This document shows positions 47,927 through 55,713 of a stretch of DNA of 64,000 nucleotides, piece after piece. Origin of the DNA: Tetragenococcus koreensis (GTDB lineage Bacteria; Bacillota; Bacilli; Lactobacillales; Enterococcaceae); contig NZ_CP027786.1 of assembly GCF_003795145.1 (NCBI RefSeq), positions 620,001 to 684,000 on the forward strand. Reading direction: 5' to 3'. The position numbers were made by a program, and so were the translations under genes. The notes beneath the pieces were generated by a model. It searched no databases. It saw only the letters and a list, made by a program, of their open reading frames with translations, and was not told the origin of the DNA. How positions within the stretch are numbered: position 1 is the first letter of the stretch; every line of letters starts with the position of its first letter.

Positions 47927-48558
47927 ATAACGAAAAAGAAATCGCACAAGAGTTACTCTCCATTAAAGCTGTTTTTTTAAATCCTAATGAACCATTTACT
48001 TGGGCCAGTGGTATTAAAAGCCCGATTTATTGTGATAATCGAATCACTATGAGTTACCCAGCAGTTAGAAAAATCATCGCACAAGGTTTAGCTGAAAAAA
48101 TTAAAGAAAAATTTCCTGATACACAAGTCATTGCCGGCACGGCAACTGCAGGGATTCCACATGCTGCTTGGGTTGCTGATATTTTGGATTTACCAATGGT
48201 TTATATCCGTAGTAAGAAAAAAGAACACGGGAAAGCCAACCAAATTGAAGGTAAACTGGAAAAAGGACAGAAGATCGTCGTGATTGAAGATTTGATTTCA
48301 ACCGGCGGCAGCGTATTAGAAGCTTGTGCTGCAGCAGAAAGCGAAGGTGCTGACGTTTTAGGTGTAGCTGCTATTTTTACTTATGAATTGCAAAGTGGAA
48401 AAGACAACTTCAAGAAAAACGATGTACCGCTTATTACACTAACGAATTATTCGACTTTAATCGATACAGCTTTAGCTGAAAATTATATTAATAAAAATGA
48501 ACTACATTTATTACAAGCTTGGAAAAAAGATCCTAATCATTGGGCAACAGCTAAATAA
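47923..48558 (+). CDS. pyrE: Orotate phosphoribosyltransferase
   Basis: Transfers ribose-phosphate from PRPP to orotate; 211 residues. Motifs: [16 protein letters not shown] (about 25-40), [32 protein letters not shown] and the PRPP loop [16 protein letters not shown] (about 119-134). ATG at 47923 is preceded by GGAAGGAA and overlaps the pyrF stop. It closes the pyr operon; pyrF and pyrE look functional, so orotate could be used if supplied. Confidence 0.95.
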   Translation: MNNEKEIAQELLSIKAVFLNPNEPFTWASGIKSPIYCDNRITMSYPAVRKIIAQGLAEKIKEKFPDTQVIAGTATAGIPHAAWVADILDLPMVYIRSKKKEHGKANQIEGKLEKGQKIVVIEDLISTGGSVLEACAAAESEGADVLGVAAIFTYELQSGKDNFKKNDVPLITLTNYSTLIDTALAENYINKNELHLLQAWKKDPNHWATAK

Positions 48559-48567
48559 AAATAGTTT

Positions 48568-48635
48568 AAGTGCTTCATTTATTTTGTCCGAGGAATTTGC
48601 TACAATCTTACTAGGAAGAAAAATGAAGCATACTT
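48568..48635 (+). promoter_or_regulatory. Long-spaced inverted repeat between pyrE and the carbonic anhydrase gene
   Basis: AAGTGCTTCATTT (48568-48580) and AAATGAAGCATACTT (48621-48635) can pair across about 40 bases. TACAAT at 48601-48606 in the loop could be a -10 box for the carbonic anhydrase gene. It may be a pyr operon terminator lacking a T run, or an operator; the sequence does not decide. Confidence 0.4.
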
Positions 48636-48659
48636 TGAAAATTAAAAGAGGTTTTTTTT

Positions 48660-49340
48660 ATGTCGCGTGTTTGGAGTTATACAGGTGATACGGGCCCAGA
48701 GTTTTGGCCCACACTTTGCGAGGAGTTTTATGAGGCAGGGCAATTTCCTTGGCAATCGCCGATCTCATTGTTTCATAAAGAAACTCAACCTTTAACTCAG
48801 GCAATTGCATTTAGTTATGATCAACAAACATTTTATGTCAAAAGAGTGAACGATACGATGCATTTTGAACCTGCAGAAGGTTTAAGTTACGTTGAATTTG
48901 CAGACGAACGCTATTATTTGACGGATATCCATTTTCATATGCCTAGTGAACATATCATCGAAAAAGAACAAACCCCTTTGGAATTTCATTTAGTCCATAA
49001 AAGTGAGCATGGGCAACCTTTTTTAGTTTGCGCTGTGCTCTTTTCTTTGGAAGAAGGCAGCCAAAATCGTTGTAATGACGATACGATTGAATTAGCAAAT
49101 ACTGAAGATGAAAAACAGTTATTAGATCCGCTGATGTTTTTACCGGAAGGTTCTGGTTATTTTCATTATGAAGGGTCCCTTACAACACCACCAACACAAG
49201 GACCAGTACAATGGTTTGTGTTTGACCAAAAAGGGGTTATGAGCCGCTTTTTTATAGAGCGCTTTGAAACATCGTTATCGCCTAATAATCGTCCGCTACA
49301 AGATAAAAAGCAGCGATCGATTTATTATAAGAAACCATAA
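48660..49340 (+). CDS. Alpha-class carbonic anhydrase
   Basis: Zinc enzyme interconverting CO2 and bicarbonate, 226 residues. The zinc ligands are the two His of DIHFHMPSEH (about 90-99) and the His of EFHLVH (about 111-116); GSLTTPPT (about 173-180) holds the active-site Thr. No signal peptide is present, so it should be cytoplasmic, unlike many alpha-class enzymes. It lies 101 bp after pyrE; bicarbonate is a substrate of carbamoyl-phosphate synthase, so the neighbourhood is suggestive. RBS AAGAGG before ATG. Confidence 0.93.
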   Translation: MSRVWSYTGDTGPEFWPTLCEEFYEAGQFPWQSPISLFHKETQPLTQAIAFSYDQQTFYVKRVNDTMHFEPAEGLSYVEFADERYYLTDIHFHMPSEHIIEKEQTPLEFHLVHKSEHGQPFLVCAVLFSLEEGSQNRCNDDTIELANTEDEKQLLDPLMFLPEGSGYFHYEGSLTTPPTQGPVQWFVFDQKGVMSRFFIERFETSLSPNNRPLQDKKQRSIYYKKP

Positions 49341-49346
49341 AAAAAC

Positions 49347-49388
49347 TCCCAAGTTAGGCAACAAAGCTAGCTTGGGAAGATTTTTTTA
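49347..49388 (+). terminator. Bidirectional terminator between carbonic anhydrase and rqcH
   Basis: CCCAAGTTAG / CTAGCTTGGG arms, with A run before and T run after, serve both convergent genes. Confidence 0.8.
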
Positions 49389-51098
49389 TTTAGACGTGTT
49401 TTTTAGTCGGACAATATCTTTTTTACTGGGTGTAACGAAATAGGTCGTTTGATTTTCATAAATCACAAAGCCAGGCTTAGCGCCATTAGGCTTTCGAATA
49501 TGTTTTACTTGGACCATATCAACGGGAACCGAAGAAGAAAAACGATATTTGGAAAAGTAAGCTGCTAATTTGGCAGCTTCTACGATTGTTTCTTCTGTAG
49601 GTTCTGAACTTTGAATAATCACATGTGAACCTGGGATGTTTTTGGCGTGCAGCCATTGGTCGGTTTTTTTGGCAGTTTTTAATGTTAAGCGATCATTTTG
49701 TAAATTATTTTTACCTACCAAAATCGAAGTTCCATCGCTAGCAACAAATTGTTCTGGACGCGATTTTTTTTCTGGCTTTTTACGTTTTTTATTCTGCGAT
49801 TTGATATAACCTTGTGCGACTAGTTCTTCTTTGATCAGTTTTAGATCGGTAGGTGAGGCCAGCTCGATCTGAGACATGATTGATTCTAAATAGGCTAATT
49901 CGTTTTTTGCCTCTTTAATTTGTTTGCCTACAACTTTGACTGCATTGCGTAATTTTTGATAACGTTGAAAATATTTTTGTGCATTTTGACTAGGCGAAAG
50001 GGCTGGATTTAAAGAAATAGTCAACGGTTTATCTTCTTCATAATAATTGGGTAGTTCGACTTGTTCTTGCCCTCGTGGTACTTGATTCATAAAGGTGGTT
50101 AGAAGTTCTCCTTTTTGGCGGAATTCTTCAGCATTTTTAGAATCAGCGAGTGTCTTTTCTCGTTTTTGTAACTTGGTCTGATTTCTTTTAATTTCATTTT
50201 CGACTCTTTTGATTAGAAGGTTTCCTTGCTGTTTTACACGATCTCTTTCAGCCTTTTCCAAATAAAAACCATCCAGTAGTTCACTTAAGGTGGAGTAAGT
50301 GGTGACTTCTGTTTGCTGTTTTTCTAAATGGCGGTAAAAAATCGGCGTGAAAAATTCTTTATTTTCAGTTTTAGTGAAGGTAGGCTGTGTATACTGCGTT
50401 AATTCGTTGAAAAAAGTAGCCCAAATCCTCATTTTTTCGTCCGGCTTTTCATTTAGACGAAATGCTAATTCATCTGCTGTATCGCGTCCCAATCCTTGAA
50501 ACTGGCTCTGCAGCGCTTTTCCAGTTAAGTTGTCCAAGGTAGAAAGACGATCAAAGACTTGGGCGTCATCGGTCGTGAAGGGATCTAGCACTTCTTGGTC
50601 GGGTGGGGCAACATAGTTTGCGCCTGGCAAAAGAGTGCGATAGGTATTTTGAGACAATCCGATATGCTTAATTGCATCTAAAATTTTTCCAGTGGTTTGA
50701 TTTAGTAATAAAATGGTACTATGACGTCCCATCAATTCAACCACCAATACGATGTTTTCTAGATCGCCTAGTTCGTCGCGATGAGCAAACGTAAAATGAA
50801 TAACCCGGTCATTTGCTACTTGTTCAATGGATTGTAAAATAGCGCCTTCTAGATATTTTCTTAGCATCATAACAAAATTAGGGGGCGTTGCTGGATTATC
50901 GTATTGCATCGTGGTTAACTGAATTCGAGCATAGTTGGGGTTAGCGGATAATAATAATTTATGATTTTTTCGTTGTGCGCGTATAATTAATACGATTTCT
51001 TGGTCGTAAGGTTGTTGGATTTTATGCACTCGGCCATTTTGTAATTGGTCAGCCAATTCACTTACCATCAAATGGGTAAATATACCATCAAATGACAT
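49386..51098 (-). CDS. rqcH: RqcH/FbpA NFACT-family ribosome quality-control factor
   Basis: A 570-residue NFACT protein that binds stalled 50S-peptidyl-tRNA complexes and directs alanine tailing; older name fibronectin-binding protein A. The NFACT-N domain opens MSFDGIFTHLMVSELADQL, the NDRVIHF segment carries the conserved Asp-Arg, a coiled coil covers about 280-430, and the NFACT-R domain has SDGTSILVGKNNLQND and KTDQWLHAKNIPGSHVII. ATG at 51098 has CGAGGGAA upstream. Monocistronic, ending at a shared terminator. Confidence 0.93.
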   Translation of the reverse strand: MSFDGIFTHLMVSELADQLQNGRVHKIQQPYDQEIVLIIRAQRKNHKLLLSANPNYARIQLTTMQYDNPATPPNFVMMLRKYLEGAILQSIEQVANDRVIHFTFAHRDELGDLENIVLVVELMGRHSTILLLNQTTGKILDAIKHIGLSQNTYRTLLPGANYVAPPDQEVLDPFTTDDAQVFDRLSTLDNLTGKALQSQFQGLGRDTADELAFRLNEKPDEKMRIWATFFNELTQYTQPTFTKTENKEFFTPIFYRHLEKQQTEVTTYSTLSELLDGFYLEKAERDRVKQQGNLLIKRVENEIKRNQTKLQKREKTLADSKNAEEFRQKGELLTTFMNQVPRGQEQVELPNYYEEDKPLTISLNPALSPSQNAQKYFQRYQKLRNAVKVVGKQIKEAKNELAYLESIMSQIELASPTDLKLIKEELVAQGYIKSQNKKRKKPEKKSRPEQFVASDGTSILVGKNNLQNDRLTLKTAKKTDQWLHAKNIPGSHVIIQSSEPTEETIVEAAKLAAYFSKYRFSSSVPVDMVQVKHIRKPNGAKPGFVIYENQTTYFVTPSKKDIVRLKNTSK

Positions 51099-51202
51099 GA
51101 GATTCCCTCGTTTCTTCAATTTGTCTTTGTTTATTATAACGAATTATAGGAAAGAAAACAAAATTGTAACACAAAAATAATACAATGTTTTTGTAATGGT
51201 GC

Positions 51203-51232
51203 TTGACGACAGGGTTTATTTATTGCTAGTAT
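51203..51232 (+). promoter_or_regulatory. Promoter of the membrane-anchored hypothetical gene
   Basis: TTGACG at 51203-51208 and TAGTAT at 51227-51232, 18-bp spacer. Transcription would begin near 51239, which rules out the in-frame ATG at 51241 as a practical start. Confidence 0.6.
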
Positions 51233-51276
51233 AAATTAAAATGACAAGTGTTAAAGCAGGTGTAAAAGGATCTATG

Positions 51277-51840
51277 ATGAGTCAGTTGGTCAAAAAAATA
51301 AAAAGTAGTCTGCAAACTATAGGGAATGATTTTGCAGATGCCATTTATGCAAATAAAAAAAAGAGTATTGCATTTGTAATTGTGGGGCTTTTAGTTGTGA
51401 CAGGGTTAACTTTTTTTATGTTAACAATGAATACCCAAATACGTGCTGCTCAAATTGATAATTTGATTTATGAAGAACTTCCTACTAAAAAAATGGTTCC
51501 TTTTTCTTATGATCAAGGAGACGCAATCATTCATGAGAAAAAAGCTATTTCTGTGATGTTTGCTAAACCTAATCAGCCTGATACCAATCAAGCAATGAAA
51601 ATTATTAAGGATAAGGATAAAGAATTAAATCGAAATTTTTATTATTATCCATTGGTTTATCAAACAAGTGAAGTTGCCAATACTTACGATTTAGCGCCTG
51701 ATGAAGTGACGTTTATTTTTTTTCAAAATGGGAAAGAAAAGAATCGCTTTGTGCTGAGTTCAATTGATAACCCGGAGGAAAATTTTATCCCCGAACTAAA
51801 TCGATTGCCTATGTGGAACATAAAAGCACAAGAAAATTAA
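51277..51840 (+). CDS. Membrane-anchored hypothetical protein, single N-terminal helix
   Basis: About 187 residues. A basic N-terminus (QLVKKIKSS) and one membrane helix (about 32-53, rich in Val, Leu, Phe) precede an extracytoplasmic domain of about 130 residues. That domain contains ISVMFAKPNQPD, YYPLVYQTSEVANTY and EVTFIFFQNGKEKNRFVLSS, vaguely thioredoxin-like but without a CxxC. The ATG at 51277 follows AAAGGA by 6 bases. It lies just upstream of the tryptophan-type leader, with no terminator between. I recognise no named family. Confidence 0.65.
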   Translation: MSQLVKKIKSSLQTIGNDFADAIYANKKKSIAFVIVGLLVVTGLTFFMLTMNTQIRAAQIDNLIYEELPTKKMVPFSYDQGDAIIHEKKAISVMFAKPNQPDTNQAMKIIKDKDKELNRNFYYYPLVYQTSEVANTYDLAPDEVTFIFFQNGKEKNRFVLSSIDNPEENFIPELNRLPMWNIKAQEN

Positions 51841-51848
51841 AAAAAGAG

Positions 51849-51877
51849 TTGACGTGCTTATTTGAATCAGTTATGAT
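51849..51877 (+). promoter_or_regulatory. Promoter of the tryptophan-type transporter operon
   Basis: TTGACG at 51849-51854, 17-bp spacer, TATGAT at 51872-51877. The leader peptide starts about 27 bp after the expected transcript start. Confidence 0.75.
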
Positions 51878-51909
51878 TGTTTCAAATTAACTAACAAGGA
51901 GGATCTATC

Positions 51910-51975
51910 ATGCAAAACGTTCGTGTAATTAAACCCACACAAACTTGGCAAAGCTGGTGCAAAACGTTGTATTGA
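51910..51975 (+). CDS. Trp leader peptide of the ABC transporter operon
   Basis: A 21-residue frame, MQNVRVIKPTQTWQSWCKTLY, with a perfect AAGGAGG site 7 bases before its ATG. It holds two Trp codons (51946-51948 and 51955-51957) close to the stop. Trp is rare, so two in 21 codons beside a tryptophan-type transporter points to a sensing peptide. The stop codon (51973-51975) lies inside the first pairing segment of the attenuator, as required for ribosome-position control. Not previously annotated to my knowledge; inference from sequence alone. Confidence 0.8.
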   Translation: MQNVRVIKPTQTWQSWCKTLY

Positions 51976-52131
51976 TAGGTCTTTATTATATCCTATAGAT
52001 ACAACTTTTTAGAAGAACACTCTAAAGTTTTGTATCTATGCTGGTCTACATATATGAAATCGCCGCATAGATCTTTCATCTATGCGGCTTTTATTGTCAA
52101 GACAATTGCCGCAATGACAGTTGTCTTTTTT
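51966..52131 (+). promoter_or_regulatory. Multi-hairpin attenuator of the tryptophan-type transporter operon
   Basis: Successive segments each pair with the one before or after. Segment 0 (51966-51979, GTTGTATTGATAGG) pairs with 1 (51992-52005). Segment 1 (to 52008) pairs with 2 (52024-52040). ATCTATG of 2 pairs with CATAGAT of 3 (52063-52072). CCGCATAGAT of 3 pairs with 4 (52078-52087). TGCGGC of 4 pairs with GCCGCA at 52108-52113. Finally AAGACAA (52099-52105) pairs with TTGTCTT (52121-52127) before TTTTTT, a terminator. A ribosome at the stop codon would cover segment 0, favouring 1:2, 3:4 and termination; one stalled at Trp would leave 0:1, 2:3 and read-through. Confidence 0.7.
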
Positions 52132-52195
52132 ATTTGGGTGGAAAAATTTTACAGTGTTCTTTTCTTACTCATACCAATAGAAAAGAGGAAAATAA

Positions 52196-53215
52196 ATGAA
52201 AAATAGAGGACTTATTTTAACGCTTATTGTACTATTTGCGACACTTATTATTACCTTTGTTTTTGAAATTGGCAAAGGCAGCTCAGTTGAACAGACCCCT
52301 ACTGAGGAAACAGACAAAACAGTGGGTATACTGCAATATGTAAGTCATCCAGCGCTGGATGAAATCAGACGTGGGATAGAAGATGGTCTGGAAGAATCAG
52401 GCTATATTCAAGGAGAAAATTTAACAATTGATTACCAGAATGGGCAAGCAAACCAAAGTAATTTAGATACTATGAGTCAGCAACTTGTCCAGCAAGATCC
52501 AGATGCTTTGGTTGGAATTGCAACACCTGCTGCTCAAAGTTTGGCTAACACAACACAAGATATTCCTACCGTCTTAGGTGCTATCACCGATCCTGTGGGA
52601 GCTAACTTAGTTGATGATATGGAAGAACCTGGCGGAAATATTACTGGGGTTTCGGATAAAGCACCAGTTGATCAACAGATGGAACTAGCCAAAGAGCTGT
52701 TACCAGATACTCAGAAAATAGGAATTTTGTATTCTTCCACCGAGGATAACTCAAAATACCAAGTAGCCGAAGCCACAGAAGAAGCAGAAAAAGCCGGCTT
52801 TGAAGTAGAAGATTATTCGGTTCCTTCTACGAATGAAATCACACAGACCGTACAGACTATGGGAGATGAAGTTGACATGATTTACATTCCCTTAGATAAT
52901 ACGATTGCTAATGCAATGCCTGCGGTAGTAAATGCAGCTAACCAAAAAAACACACCGATCATTCCTTCAGTGGATACGATGGTCGAACAAGGTGGACTGG
53001 CTACTATTGGGGTAAATCAATACGACTTAGGCGTTAAATCAGGAAAAATGGTAGCTGACATTCTTGATGGCAAAGCAGAACCTGCTACCACCCCGATTTA
53101 TACATTTGACACTGGAGATGTCATTATTAATAAAGAACAAGCAGAGGAACTAAATGTTGACTTACCCGACTCTGTTACCGAAGACGCCACTTATGTAGAG
53201 GAGGAAGACGAATGA
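52196..53215 (+). CDS. trpX: ABC transporter substrate-binding protein, TrpX-like
   Basis: A 339-residue extracytoplasmic binding protein of the PF04392 family. The N-terminal hydrophobic segment (about 5-24) has no lipobox Cys, so it is likely held as a membrane anchor. VGILQYVSHPALDEIRRGIEDGL (about 43-65) opens the binding domain, followed by the typical GITDPVGANLV-like block and GVNQYDLGVKSGKMVADIL. Homologues with this permease and ATPase are assigned to tryptophan in streptococci. The Trp-rich leader peptide upstream supports that. RBS AAGAGGAAA. The stop overlaps the permease start. Confidence 0.85.
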   Translation: MKNRGLILTLIVLFATLIITFVFEIGKGSSVEQTPTEETDKTVGILQYVSHPALDEIRRGIEDGLEESGYIQGENLTIDYQNGQANQSNLDTMSQQLVQQDPDALVGIATPAAQSLANTTQDIPTVLGAITDPVGANLVDDMEEPGGNITGVSDKAPVDQQMELAKELLPDTQKIGILYSSTEDNSKYQVAEATEEAEKAGFEVEDYSVPSTNEITQTVQTMGDEVDMIYIPLDNTIANAMPAVVNAANQKNTPIIPSVDTMVEQGGLATIGVNQYDLGVKSGKMVADILDGKAEPATTPIYTFDTGDVIINKEQAEELNVDLPDSVTEDATYVEEEDE

Positions 53216-54099
53216 TCATTTCATCGATTGGACAAGGGTTATTATGGAGTGTACTTGGTTTGGGAATTTTTATGACCTATCGAATCTTAAATTTCCCTGA
53301 TATGACAACAGAGGGATCTTTTCCCTTAGGTGGAGCTGTTTGTGTGACGGCCATCATTAATGGCTTTACGCCACTGGTCGCTACTTTTTTCGGGGTTTTA
53401 GCTGGGATGTGTGCCGGGCTGGTTACCGGTTTATTATACACTAAAGGAAAAATTCCAGTGATTCTATCTGGGATTCTTGTGATGTCGGCCTTAAACTCTG
53501 TGATGCTGTTTGTCATGCAGTCACCGAATTTATCTTTATTAAATCAATCCAATGTCTTGGATATCTTTACGGATATGGATTTGCCCCCTAATTTTGACAT
53601 TGTCTTCCTTGGGTTATCAGTAGTTATCGTAATCATTGCAATATTGTTCTTTTTCTTTAGTACTGAATTTGGCCAAAGCTACATTGCTACAGGGGATAAT
53701 GAAACCATGGCGAAGTCTCTAGGTATCAAAACAGACCGGATGAAAATTACCGGCATCATTCTGTCAAATGGCGTAATTGCTTTAGCAGGCGCATTAATTG
53801 CTCAAAGTGATGGTTATGCTGATGTGAATAAAGGAACAGGTGTTATCGTTATTGGACTCTCTTCGATTATCATTGGTGAAGTATTATATGGAGAACTGAC
53901 CTTTTTTGAACGGTTAGTGGCTATCGTAATTGGTAGTATTATCTATCAGTTATTAATTTTGTTAATCATCCGTTTAGGATTTGATACCACTTATCTCAAT
54001 TTATTCTCTTCTATCGTCTTAGCACTATGCTTGTTGATTCCGCAATTTAAAGAAAAACTGCAGCTTAAAACAGGTTTTGAAAAGGAGGGCCAAAAATGA
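53212..54099 (+). CDS. trpY: ABC transporter permease, TrpY-like
   Basis: A 295-residue membrane permease of the branched-chain/ribose (LivH-like) type, with about eight hydrophobic helices. FPDMTTEGSFPLGGAV (about 25-40) and the GDNETMAKSLGIKTDRMKITGI coupling segment (about 162-183) fit the family partnered with PF04392 binding proteins. It overlaps trpX by 4 bp (ATGA) and is overlapped by the ATPase gene, so all three are translationally coupled. Substrate assignment to tryptophan rests on the operon. Confidence 0.85.
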   Translation: MIISSIGQGLLWSVLGLGIFMTYRILNFPDMTTEGSFPLGGAVCVTAIINGFTPLVATFFGVLAGMCAGLVTGLLYTKGKIPVILSGILVMSALNSVMLFVMQSPNLSLLNQSNVLDIFTDMDLPPNFDIVFLGLSVVIVIIAILFFFFSTEFGQSYIATGDNETMAKSLGIKTDRMKITGIILSNGVIALAGALIAQSDGYADVNKGTGVIVIGLSSIIIGEVLYGELTFFERLVAIVIGSIIYQLLILLIIRLGFDTTYLNLFSSIVLALCLLIPQFKEKLQLKTGFEKEGQK

Positions 54100-54860
54100 C
54101 AGTACTGGAAATGCGTAACGCAGCTAAATTAATTAATAATGGTCCTAAAGAAAAAAAGACTTTATTGAATCATATCGACCTTTCAATTCAGAAAAATGAA
54201 TTTATTACTGTATTAGGCGGTAATGGAGCGGGGAAAAGTACCTTATTTAACACGATTTCTGGTACAATGCCTTTATCTTCTGGTAAAATTTTGATTGAAG
54301 ACAAAGACGTGACCCAGCTATCAGAAGAAAACCGTGCACCTTATATTTCTCGTGTCTTTCAAGATCCTAAAATGGGAACGGCTCCGCGGATGACAGTCGC
54401 AGAAAATTTATTGTTAGCAAAAGGTCGCGGCAAAAAGCGCCGTTTACGCTTGCGTCAATTAAAACAACATCAGGATAGTTTCTATCAATTAACAAAAGAA
54501 GTCGGCAACGGCTTGGAAAACCATCTGAATACCCCGGCAGGTAACCTATCGGGTGGACAAAGACAAGCTTTAAGTCTGTTAATGGCAACTATTCAGACAC
54601 CCGAATTATTACTTTTAGATGAGCATACAGCAGCTCTTGATCCTAAAACATCTAAGCTATTAATGAACATCACAGCCCAACGGATCAAAGAACAACAGCT
54701 GACGTGTTTAATGATTACTCATCGCATGGAAGACGCATTACAATATGGTAATCGTATGATTGTTATGCAAAAGGGTGAAATTATTCAAGATTTAAATGAG
54801 CAAGAAAAAGCACAATTAACAATGCCTGATTTATTGCAGTTTTTTGAAGAAATTAATTGA
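54096..54860 (+). CDS. trpZ: ABC transporter ATP-binding protein, TrpZ-like
   Basis: A 254-residue cytoplasmic ATPase. Walker A GGNGAGKST (about 45-53), signature LSGGQRQALSL (about 151-161), Walker B LLLLDEHTAALDPKTS (about 171-186) and switch His in MITHRMEDAL are all present. It overlaps trpY by 4 bp and ends the operon; a strong hairpin terminator lies 128 bp downstream. Family members energise import of small solutes; tryptophan here is inferred. Confidence 0.87.
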   Translation: MTVLEMRNAAKLINNGPKEKKTLLNHIDLSIQKNEFITVLGGNGAGKSTLFNTISGTMPLSSGKILIEDKDVTQLSEENRAPYISRVFQDPKMGTAPRMTVAENLLLAKGRGKKRRLRLRQLKQHQDSFYQLTKEVGNGLENHLNTPAGNLSGGQRQALSLLMATIQTPELLLLDEHTAALDPKTSKLLMNITAQRIKEQQLTCLMITHRMEDALQYGNRMIVMQKGEIIQDLNEQEKAQLTMPDLLQFFEEIN

Positions 54861-54987
54861 AAATAGAAAAGACCGTAAAATCTTAAACTATTTAGTATTT
54901 TAGCTCTTTCTTTCACTGACGTAACTATCGATTTTTCATTTTTGCAGTTTTATTACCGAAATGGAGGACATTCTCGGAGAACAAATG

Positions 54988-55036
54988 GCTAAAACGTTAT
55001 CCAAAAATGAAGAGACGGATAACGTTTTGGCTTTTT
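54988..55036 (+). terminator. Terminator downstream of the transporter operon
   Basis: A 15-bp stem with one G-T pair (GCTAAAACGTTATCC / GGATAACGTTTTGGC) and a 14-base loop, followed by TTTTTGTTG. Confidence 0.75.
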
Positions 55037-55355
55037 GTTGTCCGTCTTTGACTGTTTTCAAGAATTTTATGCTAATTTTCCCTTTTTTCGGATAACACTT
55101 TGACTTTTCCTTATTCGTCTTACTATTCTCGGATAGCGAATCCATTAAACGTTGTTCATCTTTGCAATCTCGGATAATGTTTCCACTGTTGATTCTTCAA
55201 ATGGCAATGGTTTGTGTGTAATATGATTTTCAGAAGAGGTTTCTTGTAGTTTTATGATAACTTTTTCATCTGTTAAAAGATAGAATAAAAACTATCGTAT
55301 CAGTATTTCTATTATCTCAAAAAAATGTACTTTCTTGTATAATCAAAAATAATTG
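55037..55355. other. Intergenic stretch with a possible coding remnant
   Basis: The motif TCGGATAA or a close variant recurs at about 55088, 55131 and 55174. On the minus strand 55145-55291 is open for 48 codons, with a protein-like middle (KLQETSSENHITHKPLPFEE), but no start, ribosome site or recognised family. Probably a decayed gene end; no function is claimed. Confidence 0.35.
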
Positions 55356-55384
55356 TTGACATTTTCTTTTTTGCCACCTATACT
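55356..55384 (+). promoter_or_regulatory. Promoter of the aro operon
   Basis: TTGACA at 55356-55361, 17-bp spacer, TATACT at 55379-55384: near consensus. Transcription should begin about 55391, 28 bp before the leader peptide. Confidence 0.82.
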
Positions 55385-55418
55385 AAGTTCAATCTCAATT
55401 CAGTTTGGAGCGATTATT

Positions 55419-55475
55419 ATGATTAAAATAATGCAAATACAACTGAATAATTATTACTTTAGCTATTTTAGATAG
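55419..55475 (+). CDS. Tyr/Phe leader peptide of the aro operon
   Basis: An 18-residue frame, MIKIMQIQLNNYYFSYFR, with GGAG 8 bases before the ATG. Five of the last seven residues are Tyr or Phe (codons 55452-55469), and there is no Trp. The operon that follows ends in Tyr and Phe synthesis (tyrA, pheA), so the codons match the end products. The stop codon (55473-55475) abuts the first pairing segment of the attenuator. This is inferred from sequence only but the composition is very unlikely by chance. Confidence 0.85.
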   Translation: MIKIMQIQLNNYYFSYFR

Positions 55476-55669
55476 GTTTGTATTCATAAAAGCATGGATA
55501 CAAACACGACCAACGTTTGTATCTATGATGGCTAGGGCAATTTGAAGTGACAAAATAGGCCGCATAGATCGATAAAAATCTATAGCGAGCCGTAAATAAT
55601 TTTTGATGACGTCTACACTGTATAAAGGTGTTCGCTATAGTTTTTTTGACTTAGCGGACGCCTTTTTTT
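55476..55669 (+). promoter_or_regulatory. Multi-hairpin attenuator of the aro operon
   Basis: A chain of exclusive pairings. GTTTGTAT (0, 55476-55483) pairs with ATACAAAC (1, 55498-55505). GATACAAAC pairs with GTTTGTATC (2, 55515-55523). ATCTATG (55521-55527) pairs with CATAGAT of 3 (55558-55569). Segment 3 pairs with 4 (55578-55591, ATCTATAGCGAGCC). CTATAGCGA of 4 pairs with TCGCTATAG of 5 (55632-55640). AAGGTGTTCGCTA of 5 (55625-55637) pairs with TAGCGGACGCCTT of 6 (55652-55664), then a T run: the probable terminator. The 4:5 pair also precedes seven T residues, so which of the two stops transcription needs testing. Blocks 2 and 3 match the transporter leader. Confidence 0.72.
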
Positions 55670-55713
55670 ATTATTTTTGAGATGATTTATTTAAAAAAGC
55701 AAGGAGGAAGCAA

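Noticed and set aside
51849-55669. T-box riboswitches before trpX and aroE
   Set aside because: The TGGNACCGCG signature seen before alaS is absent from both leaders.
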